Positions 25,066 to 35,913 of a stretch of DNA of 64,000 bases are shown piece after piece. Every line of letters begins with the position of its first letter. Position 1 is the first letter of the stretch. The notes beneath the pieces were generated by a model. That model made no database searches. It was given only the letters and a program-made list of their open reading frames with translations, and was not told the origin of the DNA. The translations under genes and the position numbers were made by a program. The stretch spans positions 49,025,001 through 49,089,000 of the forward strand of contig NC_080588.1 of NCBI RefSeq assembly GCF_029962835.1, given 5' to 3'. The DNA is from Magnolia sinica. Lineage: Eukaryota; Streptophyta; Magnoliopsida; Magnoliales; Magnoliaceae.

Positions 25066-25309
25066 GGTGAGACCATTTCTTTTGTGTCAATTTCATTCCT
25101 CTTTGAATTTTTTTTTAATTCATTAAGAAAAAAAAAGTGGTTATACGTGATGCACTTCTTTCACTGTCTTTCTTTTCCCCAATGGGCATTCTAATTTATG
25201 AATGACATGACTACTTGTAGGATGATGGAATATACGAAGCTGTTGAAATTTCAGGGTGAAGTCAAGCACATTTCTCTAATGAAGCCAAAGATTTGTATTT
25301 TCAACATTA
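25066..25309. other. CACTA 1 right internal spacer
   Basis: AT-rich DNA with no recognised gene. It ends in GATTTGTATTTTCA(A/G)CATTATTGTAA, a phrase also found in CACTA 3 at 57359, marking the start of the conserved right end of the family. Confidence 0.6.
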
Positions 25310-25515
25310 TTGTAATTATAACTGTAATTGATTGTAATTGTAATTGATTAAATAAAGGATTGTAATTGTAATTGATTGAATGAAGGATTGTAATTGAATG
25401 AATGAATGATGTAATTGATTAAATGAAGGATTGTAATTAAATGAATGAATTATTATAATTGAATGAATAAATGATTGTACAGGTGGTAATTGAATGAACA
25501 AATGATTTAATTTTT
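25310..25515. repeat. ATTGAATGAATGATTGTA-type minisatellite at CACTA end
   Basis: Irregular tandem copies of GTAATTGA(T/A)TGAATGA. The same minisatellite occupies the equivalent place in CACTA 2 (45533-45642, inverted) and CACTA 3 (57372-57530). It is a diagnostic feature of this CACTA family. Confidence 0.85.
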
Positions 25516-25529
25516 CAGTGTACAATATA

Positions 25530-25842
25530 GCTACGGATATTGGTCGTAGCCACTAATCAGACGGGTGTAGCCTTTTCAATTTTGGCATATTGCTACGGAC
25601 TTTCAGCTACAAATAATATCCGTAGCTATTTACAGTTTTCACTACAGATATAATTGCTATGGATTATATCTGTAGCTATTTACCTATAGCTACGGATTAA
25701 ATCCGTAGCCATAGGTTCTAGACCTATTGTTACGGCACCTACGACGATGGTCGTGTTACAGACTAGCTACGGACTAAAACCGTAGCCATAGGTTTATGGC
25801 TACGGATTTTATCCGTAGCCTTTGCCCCTTTTTTTGGTAGTG
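25530..25842. repeat. CACTA 1 right subterminal repeats and terminus
   Basis: An array of GCTACGG..CCGTAGC units ending in the inverted terminus GGGGCAAAGG-type sequence then GGTAGTG at 25842, followed by the CAA duplication. Confidence 0.85.
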
Positions 25843-25845
25843 CAA

Positions 25846-26560
25846 GCTTCGGTATTTTGAGGTTAGACGGTAGAGGCACTACATCGGTTTGGGGCAATTT
25901 CTCAAATTGTGGCCTCCATCGGTTAACTTCAAGTACTGGCGAAGCATTAAGTAAGGCATCCTTCTCTATAATCATGTTATCATCTAAATCAGGGGAGTAG
26001 GCCAAGCATGTCTCTAGAGTGTCGGAGTATAAAGTTAAAAGTGCTCTATCTTCCATGAAAGAATCGATCATGTTAATGTCGTGGGTATCGTCATCATCCT
26101 CTAATTGTTTATTCATATTGAAAAATATGTTGAGCTCTAATGACATATTTTTAAAAGATAAATTCATAATTCCATTCATACGATTAATGATAGCATTTAA
26201 TGTAGCAAGGAATGGGCGACCAAGAATGATGAGTATTTTAGTGCTCATATCTATGATGGGTTGAGTATCCATGACAATAAAATCTACTGGATAGTAGAAT
26301 TTATCAACTTGGACCAACACATCCTCAATTATCCCTCTCAGTACACGAATTGAGCGATTGACAAGTTGTAATGTGATCCAGGTGGGTTTCAATTCTCCTA
26401 GACCCAATTGTTCATAAACCAAGCAAGAGATCAAGTTAACACTTGCCCCCAAGTTAAGAAGTGCGTGCTCAATCTGGTGGTTCCCAATTACACAAGTGAT
26501 GGTTGGGCTATTGGGATCTTTGTATTTTTGTGGCACATGTTGCTTAATGACGGCACTCAC
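25846..26560 (-). pseudogene. Gypsy aspartic protease region (Athila-like)
   Basis: A long minus-strand frame (ORF start 26560) reads PQKYKDPNSPTITCVIGN, then ALLNLGASVNLISCLVYEQL, then RGIIEDVLVQVDKFYYPVDF and IILGRPFLATLNAI. These are the protease motifs of Athila-like gag-pol. The active-site triad normally reads DLGAS; here the Asp is Asn (NLGAS). The gypsy frame reaches KIPKL at the CACTA edge and continues at 8118 after the CAA target site. The ORF tail beyond 25845 is CACTA sequence. Confidence 0.87.
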
Positions 26561-27715
26561 TTTTTCTGTTAAAAAGATTTTCTTTTGTATGTTTTGTCAT
26601 CTTTTGGTAGTGCATAGATCTTTCAGAAATTTGGCATATGAGGGTATTTGTTTAACGGTATCCAGTAGAGGAATATTGACCTTCACTTGATTAAGCACAT
26701 CTAGAATATCTTAAGAGTTAGAGAGAGGTTTTGGTGCAATCAACCGTTGAGGGAATGACACAATCGGCTTGCTTTGAGGTTCCGGTTCTAACCCATGTGG
26801 AGCATTGCTAGGTCTATCATTCTCAATTTCTTTCGGGTCCTTAGGTTTTTCAGCCCTCGCCAGAATGGTTTTGTCAATAATCTTCCCACTCTTAAGAGTG
26901 GTGATAGACTTAGCTTGTTCCATTTGATTTGAAGAGCTTGTGTCACTTATTTTATATTACATTTTTGGATTGGGGAGGGGTTGGGCTGGAAGCATCCCTT
27001 TCTCCCCATTCGCTAAGTGTGACTTAATCTTTTGAATTGATGATGCAAACAATCACATTTTTGTTTTGAGATCTTGGAATGCTTGCACCGTATTTTAGTT
27101 GAATAACTCTTAGTTTTATATGAACTTTTGAACCGTATCCTCTTGAGGATTTTTTTTAATTTAAGAATTGTGTAAGGGCCTCTTGTGGGTTAGCCGTTTG
27201 TCCATTTCTCCAACTGAATTTGGGTGGTTCCTCCAACTGGAGTTCTATGTATTTGAGGTGGGTCCTCTAAAAGGTCTTTGGTAATTATTTACGGCATTTG
27301 ATTGCTCATTTAATATCTCTTGAAAAGCAGGAATTGCTGGGTAATTCTCAGTTGTATGAATGTTACAAGTACAAATACCACAAACAACTTCCGCAGCCTT
27401 TTCAGATTTTACCTTCTTAAGTTCCATGGCCTCGACTTTTCTTGTGAGTTTGGCCATTCTGGTATTTATATCATCTTTCTCTTTTAGAACATAAATTCCT
27501 CTCCTTTCCTTTGATTGAGTAGGCTTAGAAGTGGTAGTTCTTGAGGAGGTATCCCATGATTGCGCATTTTCAGCAAGTTTATCAAAATAATCTCACGCAT
27601 CATCGGCTTCCTTATTCATGAATTCTCCATTACACATCATCTCTACAAATTGGTGTATGGGTAAGGTCAATCCCTCATAGAAAAAGCTTGTTATACACCA
27701 TGTTTCGTAGCAATG
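26561..27715 (-). pseudogene. Gypsy gag C-terminal and linker region
   Basis: Two open pieces on the minus strand. Piece 27245-27457 begins MAKLTRKVEAMELKKVKS and has a degenerate zinc-knuckle-like CGICTCNIHTTENYP. Piece 26711-26923 has MEQAKSITTLKSGKIIDK, corresponding to the ITLRSGK linker before protease in Athila-like elements. Stops and frameshifts separate the pieces. Confidence 0.7.
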
Positions 27716-28368
27716 TTATGGACATGAATTTATGAGATCCTTAAATCGCTTCCAACATTGGAAGATGGTCTCATCCTCTTTCTGCGCAAAATTCATGATT
27801 GCTTTCCTTAATGTATTTATTTTATGATAGGGGAAGAACTCTTTAAGGAACTCCCTTGTCATCTCGGCCCATGTGCTAATGGGCCTTGGTCGTAATGAAT
27901 GTAAATATGACTTAGCCTTTTCTTTCAAAAAGAAAGGAAATAATTTCAGTCTAATTGTGTCCTCAAACATGTTTGGGAAGTATAATGTAGATATTATCTC
28001 ATCAAACTCTTTCATATGCAAGTATGGACTTTCAGATTCTAGTCCATGAAACTTAGGAGGAGTTGAGTTACCCCTAGTTTAATGTCTATAGTTCCTACAT
28101 TCAATGAAAATATCATGCTGGAAGGTGTACTCACCCCCGCCGGTTGTAAATAATCTCGTAGAGTACGAGGCGGGGGTGCATTATGCATCTCATTTTCATC
28201 TTGAATTTCCTCAACTGGTGGTTGAAGTTGAGGTTGATTTGCAGCCATCACTTCAATTAACTGAGATAATCTCAAGTGGTGTCTAATCATGTGATGGATA
28301 GGTAACCCTTCAATTAATCCTCCTTCACTCAAAAGACAGAGGGTGTTGTCACGAACCCACTTGGGCAT
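27716..28368 (-). pseudogene. Gypsy gag (retrotransposon gag domain)
   Basis: Piece 28039-28368 holds the N-terminus (RTLRDYLQPAGVSTPSSMI). Piece 27716-28021 holds the retrotrans_gag core: EFDEIISTLYFPNMFEDTIR, LKLFPFFLKEKAKSYLHSL, TWAEMTREFLKEFFP and ETIFQCWKRFKDLINSCP. A stop or frame break near 28,022-28,038 separates them. It encodes the nucleocapsid precursor in live relatives; this copy is broken. Confidence 0.85.
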
Positions 28369-28643
28369 GAAACACTCTCAGCCCTCAAGTAACTAAACAA
28401 TTAAACCTAAAACGAAAACTAAAAACACTAAGACAAATAAGATATCTAAAAAAAGATAAGAGAGATGGTTGGAACAAAATTACCAATATAAGAGTTGCTA
28501 TGTTAGGATCTTACAAAACGGAAAACAATGTTAGTTTCTAAAAATAATTTTAGAAAAAATCCTAACCTAAAAACATAGCAGAAAAATAAATCCTAATCTT
28601 AACCTAATTCTAATACCAATTAATTTCAGGAAAACGTAGCTGT
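28369..28643 (-). other. Gypsy leader between PBS and gag
   Basis: Non-coding A-rich (plus strand) leader between the primer-binding site and gag, with nothing else recognised. Confidence 0.55.
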
Positions 28644-28661
28644 AGTTCCCGGCATTGGCAC
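28644..28661 (-). promoter_or_regulatory. Primer-binding site of gypsy element
   Basis: The minus strand reads AGTGCCAATGCCGGGAAC, resembling the tRNA-Asp-type PBS (TGGCGCCGTTGCCGGGG) of Athila-like elements with a few changes. It sits just inside the 5' LTR. Confidence 0.68.
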
Positions 28662-28672
28662 TAAAAACTTGT

Positions 28673-30136
28673 TCATAACCTCAAGTGCAGGGTCGCGATG
28701 TAGTAATAACTCGGTAAGACTTAAGGTCGAATCCACAAGGACTAAACTTGTATGTATTCTCAAAATAACTAGAACTAGAACTAGAAAAAGATCTAAATTA
28801 AAATCTGAATAATTGAAAGTAATGGTGAATAATGTTGATTAAAACTTATGAATTTAAAGGTGGGAACTAGGGTTCCAAGGATCCACTTGTAGCTATCAAG
28901 ATGCTACCTTACTTGCTTCAATGAACACAATTGGAATTAGAGTCTTATCCTATCCAATAGGAAGATAAAATAATTTAAATCAAATATGAATTTTCAATGA
29001 CCTAATTATCAATGGAGGAGAATTGTGATGATTGAAAGGGATTCCATCACCCTACCATGCCCAAGAGACGATGGTGAACAACAGGATTTACCAATCTCAC
29101 AATCTCAAAATAGGAAAAGAAGATATCCTATCACATCATCTATTATAATTTGAGTCAAATAAATTATAAAAAACTGAAAGTAATTCTTTAATATCAAACT
29201 AAAAATCAATGAGGTCCAATAAGAACAAGAATCAAAGCTAGATAATCATCCAAACACGCTACAAGCTTCACCTCTTAGCCCTAGCTAAGAGGTTTAGCCA
29301 ACCATAGACATGATTGAAACCAAATGTCTTAAACAAAGCATGAAAAATAAACTAGGGAAGAAGAAAAACTCTTTGGCGGCTGGTCCCCCTTGTGCAATGC
29401 TCCTTGAGACCTTTCCAAACCCTAGAAGATGCTTTGAAGCATCTTAAGGAGTCCTATTTATAGTTGTGGAACTCTAACTTTTGCACCGTGTTCGAAAAAT
29501 CTAGAAACCGCCTCAAATTTACGCACTCTACACAGTTTCCCAAAATATACTTCCAGAACTTTCCTTTTTTAAACTCGGGAAGAAGAAAAACTCTTTGGCG
29601 GCTGCTTCACCCTCGTGCAATGCTCCTTGAGACCTTCCCAAACCCTAGAGATGTTTTGAAGCATCTTAGGGAGTCTTATTTATAGTTGTGGAACTCTAAC
29701 TTTTGCACCGTGTTGGAAAAATCTAGAAACCACCTCAAATTTACGCACTTTGCACAGTTTCCCAAAATATACTTCCAGAACTTTTCTTTTTAAACTCAGA
29801 GTTTTTTAATATGTTTTTTTAGGACAATTTTCAAGAATATTTTTTTAAGACAATTTTTAGGATTCGTTTTCTTTTTCTTCACTTCAAATCTTCGGTTCTT
29901 TTCATTCCTCACTTGGTTTCCTTGGATCTTTTACATGTGAATTCTTCATTAATGACTTTCAAATTTTCAAATCTTCATTTAGTAATCTTTTGAGCATAAA
30001 TATTCCTTTTGACATTAATTTCACCTAAGCTCTCGAAATCACCTCGCACATGAAAACATGCATAATTAGATCGATTAAGCACTGTCATGTTTATAAAACT
30101 AAGGTATAAATAGGGGAAAATATGTAATATTTCACA
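28673..30136 (-). repeat. 5' LTR of the gypsy element (about 1.46 kb)
   Basis: On the minus strand it starts TGTGAAATATTACATATTTT (30136 downward). It runs to the PBS, ending with the GTGGATTCGACCTTAAGTC..GTTATTACTACATCGCGACC stretch often seen at the 3' end of plant gypsy LTRs. The partner LTR is not in the window, so both ends are set by motif only and may be off by tens of bases. Confidence 0.6.
29355..29798 (-). promoter_or_regulatory. Tandemly duplicated LTR promoter segment with two TATA boxes
   Basis: A 222-bp segment occurs twice in tandem (29355-29576 and 29577-29798), sharing ACTCTTTGGCGGCTG and TGCACCGTGTT landmarks. Each copy holds minus-strand CTATAAATAGGAC or CTATAAATAAGAC (near 29455-29467 and 29678-29690). 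This good TATA box is oriented to transcribe into gag. Confidence 0.75.
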
Positions 30137-31194
30137 CGTAAGAGTCAATTCATGAATCAAAGGATTCAATGCATAAAGGATAGTCTTGGTGATAGGGTCA
30201 CTGTATTCTTCATCTTTTTGAGGTGGAGTCCTTGGAGCTGGAAGAGTACAAGACGAAGGATAAGCATGCACGATTTCTGAGTATATGGTAAGTGAAGTGG
30301 AATTGATACCCCCTTCCTCGACATGGTTAACTTTCGATAGACTATCTATATCCACCACTATCTCTGAGGTACCCACGACCTTTGTTGGTAATTTTGCTAA
30401 TCATTCTGCCCTCACTGCTGACATAATTAGAACTTGAGCTCGTTCCTCTAATACGATTAAAGCGTCACTCTTAATAGTTATCGGCAGTCGAATATCTTTC
30501 ACTAATTGATAGCAAGCCACCATAAGGAATAATAATTTAAGGATAAGGCCAAAAAGTAAATATGACGATCATACACATGTACTCAATGCACTATTAAAAG
30601 ATTTACCACTCAAGTGGTCACCGGCGTAAGTCACCCCATATTTAACAGGCTCGGCTAATGAAAAAGAGAGTTTAGGAAATGGTGGTAGCTCCTCATCGAA
30701 TAAAGGTAATTATGTTTCACCATTTTTCCATTGTTGCACTTGGAGCTGCTCATGATGCTATAAAGCCTCCGGCATATATGGCCGATATATGTCAAGAGGT
30801 ATCATGGAGTTGAACTTCAAACCATGAAATTGTTCAAACCTTTGTATAACAAAATTTTGATTAAGGATACCTGGTTTAGTCGGGCCGGGTGTAGTATGTT
30901 TTTATCTCTTCTTTTTCTCCTGATCTTGTGTCTGAGATGACCCATTAGACGAAGGACCATGCTTAGTTCGTTTTCTCCATACTGGAATGGTGGATGATGA
31001 GATCCTAGCTGGTTAAACCTTAGGAGATGAAAGAGGAGGTGATAATTTTTTAGCAGCCGATTGGAGCTATAAAGTCCAACGATTGTTATAGTAATTGGTC
31101 CACCAAGACTTAAAAGAATTGAATGCAAAAGGAGTTATTGGAAAAAAATAACTCAAATCCTTGGATATTCCAGGCATGATTAGATAAAGTAGTG
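30137..31194 (-). pseudogene. Degraded coding remnant, possibly plant mobile domain
   Basis: The minus strand between the gypsy LTR and the copia element gives broken coding-like text. Near 31,130-31,060 is SFKSWWTNYYNNRWTL, followed by KKLSPPLSSPKV-like and ISSSTIPVWRKRTKHGPSSN segments (in shifting frames). This recalls C-terminal parts of transposon-linked plant-mobile-domain (PMD) proteins. Stops are frequent. The assignment is tentative; it could be another retrotransposon-related protein. Confidence 0.35.
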
Positions 31195-31199
31195 ATGAT

Positions 31200-33082
31200 T
31201 GAAATTGCTTTTTGTACCACACTAGTAGAAGTATGGAACTGTACTTATAGTCCTAGAAGGGGGTGAATAGGACTTTTCAAGTGATTCTACCAAATAAAAA
31301 CTTCTATTGCCTTACTTAAATGATTTGCAAATAAACTTGGCAAGGCAATGTAACTCTAATGGCTTCTAAGCCAGTTAGAGGGTCCAATCACATACGCAGC
31401 TTAAGATATTTTAATAAAGCAACTAGCCTATATCATTGTGAGCTTGTGTGTGGGAAGTGCTTCCTATCAATCAAATAACATTCATTCAATCATGTATAAG
31501 AATTTAAACATTCAAGCATATATAAGCATGATTAAACAAATGCGCAAATGACAATCCTAAACACAAGCATGTATAGTGGTTTGACTACGTACCTACTCCA
31601 CTCCCGAATCCATACTCAATCTCAGAGTGTACTAGATTTCACTATCAATGGTTTTAAACATGTTCACCAAGAACCTTTACAGTCCTACACTAAGGACACA
31701 ATTTATACTCTCTGCAAGAGCAAAAGTCCTACACCTAGAACCCATGCTTAGGCCCATCGGCCAAGGTCCCATACAAGGCACCTACAGTTTAGGCCCACCG
31801 ACCAAGGTCCCACACAAGGCACCTACCTTTAAGCCCACCGGTCAAGGTCCCACACTAGGAACCTAATCGATTTTGTTGATAACAAACTCTTAATCTCAAT
31901 CCTACATGAGGAAGGAGACTAAACTTTTGAACTCTTAACTATGACACTTACGTGTTGGATTGAGTTCACTTTTGTAGCTTGTCTTGAGATGCTTGATCTT
32001 CATGCTTCCGTGCTTGAATCAACTTCCCAATGCTCCCCTGATCGCATCGCTTGGATTTACCTGTTGGCTCAGCTTTATGATAAAAAAACCTTGCATATGA
32101 TATACCTATAAAGGCGACTAAGGTTATGAGAGATGATTGAATCTCTAACGGAGGTTATGAATGAGTTTTCTAAGAGATTCAACTGATGGATACACTAGAG
32201 TATGATTGAGATCAAGGATATACCTATAGGTTGGGTTTCAATACTCTAGTGAAGGTTTGAGATCATGTTCTTCATAAATTCGAGCTTTACATGCTCTTTA
32301 GATGATGAATCACAATGAAGAGAGCATGAATCTCAAATGGATAGAGTCTAGGTAGGTTAAGATAAGCTTAGGTTACATTAAGGACTCTCAATAGCCTTAA
32401 TCCATACTTTCTGCAAGTTCTTACAAGTCATTTTTATAGGCAAAAGCTTCCAACAGATAGAAAATGGCTATAAAATGGCTAGTTCTCGGTGCTACCGAAG
32501 TGACCTTTGGTACCACCAAACTTGCTTCGGTAGTACCAAATTATCTATCGGTAGTACCGAATTAAATTCCTCAAGTTGTTGATTGAAAATAGTCTCTTTC
32601 AGTGGCACCAAACTTTGTTCGTCGGTGGCAGTCGGTGTTACCAAAATACTTAGTCGGTGATACCGAATTAATGTTGTAAGCTTTCTGGACTGTTTTGAGT
32701 CCCTTTGGTGACACCGAAGGTATCTTCAGTAGTACCGAAGGTGCTATTCGGTGGCACCTTCATCCTACCGACAATGGACAAATTTTCCTGTGTTTGTCCA
32801 ATAGTTCAACAACTTAGGATTTCTTAAGCTGAGATTATGGGATATTCAATATGGACTTGGGTTTGGCTTAGAATAGATGACCTTGGAGGGTTTGTCTATT
32901 TGGGTTAGGATCATCTATTTGCAAGGTGTAAGATTGTAGAAGCAGTTCTTCGTCTTCAATGTAGTTTTTCCTACTTCAGCTTCAGTTGCGTCGCCGGTCT
33001 TCACTTATTAGGAACTCATCCGACTGCAAGACACAACTAGTCACGTAATTGACAAATATGGGTGCAAATAAGTGTACTAACA
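31200..33082 (-). repeat. 3' LTR of Sirevirus-like element
   Basis: 1,883 bp, nearly colinear with 37613-39479. On the minus strand it starts TGTTAGTACACTTATTTGC and ends in CA at 31200. It contains a 40-50-bp tandem repeat (about 31748-31862, AGGCCCACCGRCCAAGGTCC type) and an array of CGGTRNYACCGAA palindromic words (32490-32770). Confidence 0.9.
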
Positions 33083-33094
33083 ATCTGCCCCTTT
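33083..33094 (-). promoter_or_regulatory. Polypurine tract of Sirevirus-like element
   Basis: The minus strand reads AAAGGGGCAGAT immediately before the 3' LTR start, the expected place and composition for priming plus-strand DNA. Confidence 0.8.
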
Positions 33095-34151
33095 GTCAAT
33101 TACGTGACAAAAACACCATAACTTACAACCATGTCATGGTCCACACCAATGATATACCAAAACAATAAAGATTACATATCAAAAATAAAATTTACAACTC
33201 AAGACTTGACATGTGATACAAAGTCATGCTTTTCCCCCTTAGTGTTTACCAAGAATAATTTACAATAAGGGAAACAAACAATTTATGTAAGACATAGCAT
33301 TGTTTTGGTGGCTAGGTTTCTTCTCCCCCTTTTTGTCAGTTACTGGCACAGTATTAATTAAGAAATATTCCATTAACATTTGAGAATGGATAAAATGAGG
33401 GTAAGAGAATAGAACAATCAAGCCATATAATGATATAAGTTTAAAGATCTTCATTCAGACAGTGAAATATATCATCATAAGCAGTCAAACCATATGTTAG
33501 ATAGAAAAGATAATCTTAGGACTATCCAACATGCATAAAAAGGATATTACCGTAAATTCATCAAAATTATTAGCCCAAGGTTGGGTAGATTAAGCTATTA
33601 TCCAAAAAAAAAAAAAAAAAGATCCCTTAAGGGCATAAATATCCAAAAAGATACTATGATTCAGCAATAACACAATGAAAAATCATCTAGATGATCCACC
33701 CACATACGGAGGTATATGAGAAAGACTAGTCAGAAGTAGTTCAGTGATGTGCTCCCTAGTATATTGAAGAGCGTCAAGACGCAGTTCAATCTCGGAGAGA
33801 TGATTTTCACACTGCCGGAGGCAAGCTTCTATATTTGACTGTCCTTCAAGAAGTTGACAAGCTGGATCGTTTTGGTGTAGAAGACGCCCAGTGCTAATTG
33901 ATAGTGAACTTGATGCAGGCATTGGGGTGTGACAAGAGTCTCAGCTAGTGGCCATGGGAGTGCCTTAAGCGTCTTTGCCGCTACTCCATTCTTGATGAAT
34001 TTTGACAATTTTGAGTAAATTTTTCTTAGTAAGATACTGCCAGATATATTGTATCATGAGTAGGGGGCATTACAAGAAACATGAAGAGTTTGCAGATGAT
34101 ATTGGGAAAGGGAAGACTTGTGTGGTGAATACCTTTGACAACTTGAATTAA
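33095..34151 (-). other. Region between 3' ORF and PPT
   Basis: A 79-residue minus-strand frame at 33683-33922 (MPASSSLSISTGRLL, then coiled-coil-like EACLRQCENHLSEIELRLDA) may be the tail of the ORF at 34152-34771 in another frame. The rest is AT-rich with no recognised motif. Confidence 0.4.
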
Positions 34152-34771
34152 CTATCTCACGATTAGAGTGGGTAAACATATTTCGATTTTTCGATAGATA
34201 TCACATAGGGTATTCAGAGCAACTGGTGAGAGTATGTATCCAAAAACTTCATAGGGATATGCATTAGTACTTAATATTTCATGAAACACTTTTGTGGTAG
34301 AGTCCATATGCAATGAAGACAAGTAGTTCTTTCTATTTCTAGATATCATTGACTCATCACATAGTGTTCTTGTCACTTCTTTCTAGACACTTGATCATTT
34401 AAGCAACTTGGTGAGATATGTGTTATTGGAAGATCCAGAAGTTTTCCCAGTATCAAAGGAGTGATCTCCTTAGTTTGGTTTATGTAATTAATGTTGATCG
34501 ACGGAGGATCATCTCGAGTATTATGACAAAAACTTAGAAATTGATAAACAAGGTCATATTGTATCTCTCCTCCTAAATAAAGGATGTTATCCCATGCCAT
34601 TGATTTTAGATATATATTTATCCTGTATGACTCTATGAGACTAGGTCTAATAAATTGGTCAAAGGTAAATTCTTTTGCCCTGGCATTAAAGTGCGGATAA
34701 GGAGTATAGGGTCTGATTTTTCTAGATGAGGTTTCTCCTTTCGCATCATCCTTTCCTTTGTTCTTGATCAT
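34152..34771 (-). pseudogene. Unassigned ORF in post-pol position of copia element
   Basis: Two abutting minus-strand frames (34373-34771 and 34152-34376) overlap by 4 bases. The first starts MIKNKGKDDAKGETSSRK, then FTFDQFIRPSLIESYRINIY and VYQFLSFCHNTRDDPPS, ending ITPLILGKLLDLPITH. It resembles the 'putative plant transposon protein' type of retrotransposon-borne ORF. By position it could also be a Sirevirus post-pol (envelope-position) ORF. A frameshift splits it. Function unknown. Confidence 0.45.
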
Positions 34772-35913
34772 GTTGTGTTGAAATCATAAGTTAAAACAAT
34801 AAGTACAAATAGGATAATGACTAATCTGAAAAGATAATTGTTTCCTTTGACATAATGAGGTTATAAACACTTATTTTCCAATCAAGCATATACAGATCCT
34901 AGAGTGAGTTCCTTTTGCAGAAACAACCCTTTTTGATTCTGCATAATTGTAATTCAGTAGGTTGTTTTAGAACACAATGATATCCTTATAAGAGTTGATA
35001 TGTGGTATGGAGTGATTTAACTATTTGACCATTGCAATCAACATCATAACCCCCAGATAATGTGTAATGGGACAAGGTTAATTGGACTAAGATTTCGTTA
35101 ACATTTTTACACACACAATCTTTTGTAAATTTTTTGCAGTAATGAGCTTGGATGGATTAGGATTTATGCCTAGTTCCGGTTGATTCTTCAATGTCATGTT
35201 TCTTCTTGGATCAGCTTTTCTCTAGACAGGGATAACTCCATTATGCAAAATGAAGTGGAATGACTTATCAAGAGAAGATAGACTTAAGGCAAATGATCCT
35301 AGTTTTTAAGATGTAAATAGAAAGTACTAGGAGATACCCCAGATTTTGTTGATTTTGGTTGCACAATCCTTCAATCGAACTTTGGAAGAAATAAGAGATA
35401 GTCTAAGCAGAATTGAGCAATAAAGGATTTAAGTAATTTGACGTGGCTCGATTTTGGTAGCACCGAAGGTAAGTTCGGTGTTACCGAAGTGTTCCTAGAA
35501 CTCAAAGGATCTTTTAAGGATTGATTTTCCTACTATGCACACCTCTAAAATAGGATTCCATGATATGATTGAGAGTGAAAATCTAGCATGAAATTACCAA
35601 AATGTTGAGAGGCCAAGAATCCTCAGATTTACCATGAAACCATATATATGGAGTTGTTTAACATGAAACCATTTTTATCAAACTCCATGAAGAAATTATT
35701 AGTCAGGAATTTTTGTGAATTGATCCAAAAATAATGTACTCTTTAAAGTTCCAGAATCAATTTTAACCTACTTTGATTTATTTCTTGACCAATCAATATA
35801 TATTTTTTGTTTTCCTCTTTTCCCTTTTTTTATTAAAAAATAAAATTTATGGCTCACTTTTACTTGACCCATTACAAAATATATCAAAAGATGGGTCAAG
35901 ATAACTTGTCAAT
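34772..35913 (-). other. Residual spacer where copia pol should be
   Basis: No protease, integrase, RT or RNase H motif is found in either strand. A short CGGTAGCACCGAAGG / CGGTGTTACCGAAG pair near 35452-35488 repeats the LTR palindrome motif. Deletion or replacement of pol is the likely origin. Confidence 0.6.

Larger units (their letters stand above)
8119..25842. mobile_element. CACTA (En/Spm) transposon 1, 17.7 kb, gene-capturing, non-autonomous
   Basis: The left end CACTACCAAAAAAATAGCC and right end (reverse complement CACTACCAAAAAAAGGGGC) are inverted. They are flanked by the 3-bp duplication CAA (8116-8118 and 25843-25845). Both ends continue into GCTACGG/CCGTAGC subterminal repeats, as in CACTA elements. 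Inside are fragments of an RST1-like gene, MRE11 and DJ-1, a 167-bp tandem repeat, and telomere-like satellite holding a 4.1-kb solo LTR (element about 13.6 kb without it). I saw no transposase-like coding, so it is probably non-autonomous. It is the same family as 45045-53075, in the opposite orientation. Confidence 0.9.
4669..30136 (-). mobile_element. Ty3/gypsy retrotransposon, Athila-like, degenerate, split by a CACTA element
   Basis: Minus-strand order from right to left is 5' LTR (about 28,673-30,136), PBS, gag, gag C-terminus, protease, RT, RNase H, integrase and non-coding tail. The gag and protease wording and the tRNA-Asp-type PBS context fit the Athila branch. A CACTA transposon (8119-25842) interrupts the polyprotein between protease and RT with a CAA duplication. 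The polyprotein frame resumes across the site once the insert and one CAA are discounted. Many internal stops and frameshifts show a dead copy. A solo LTR (137-4668) sits in its 3' tail. The 3' LTR is outside the window. Confidence 0.8.
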
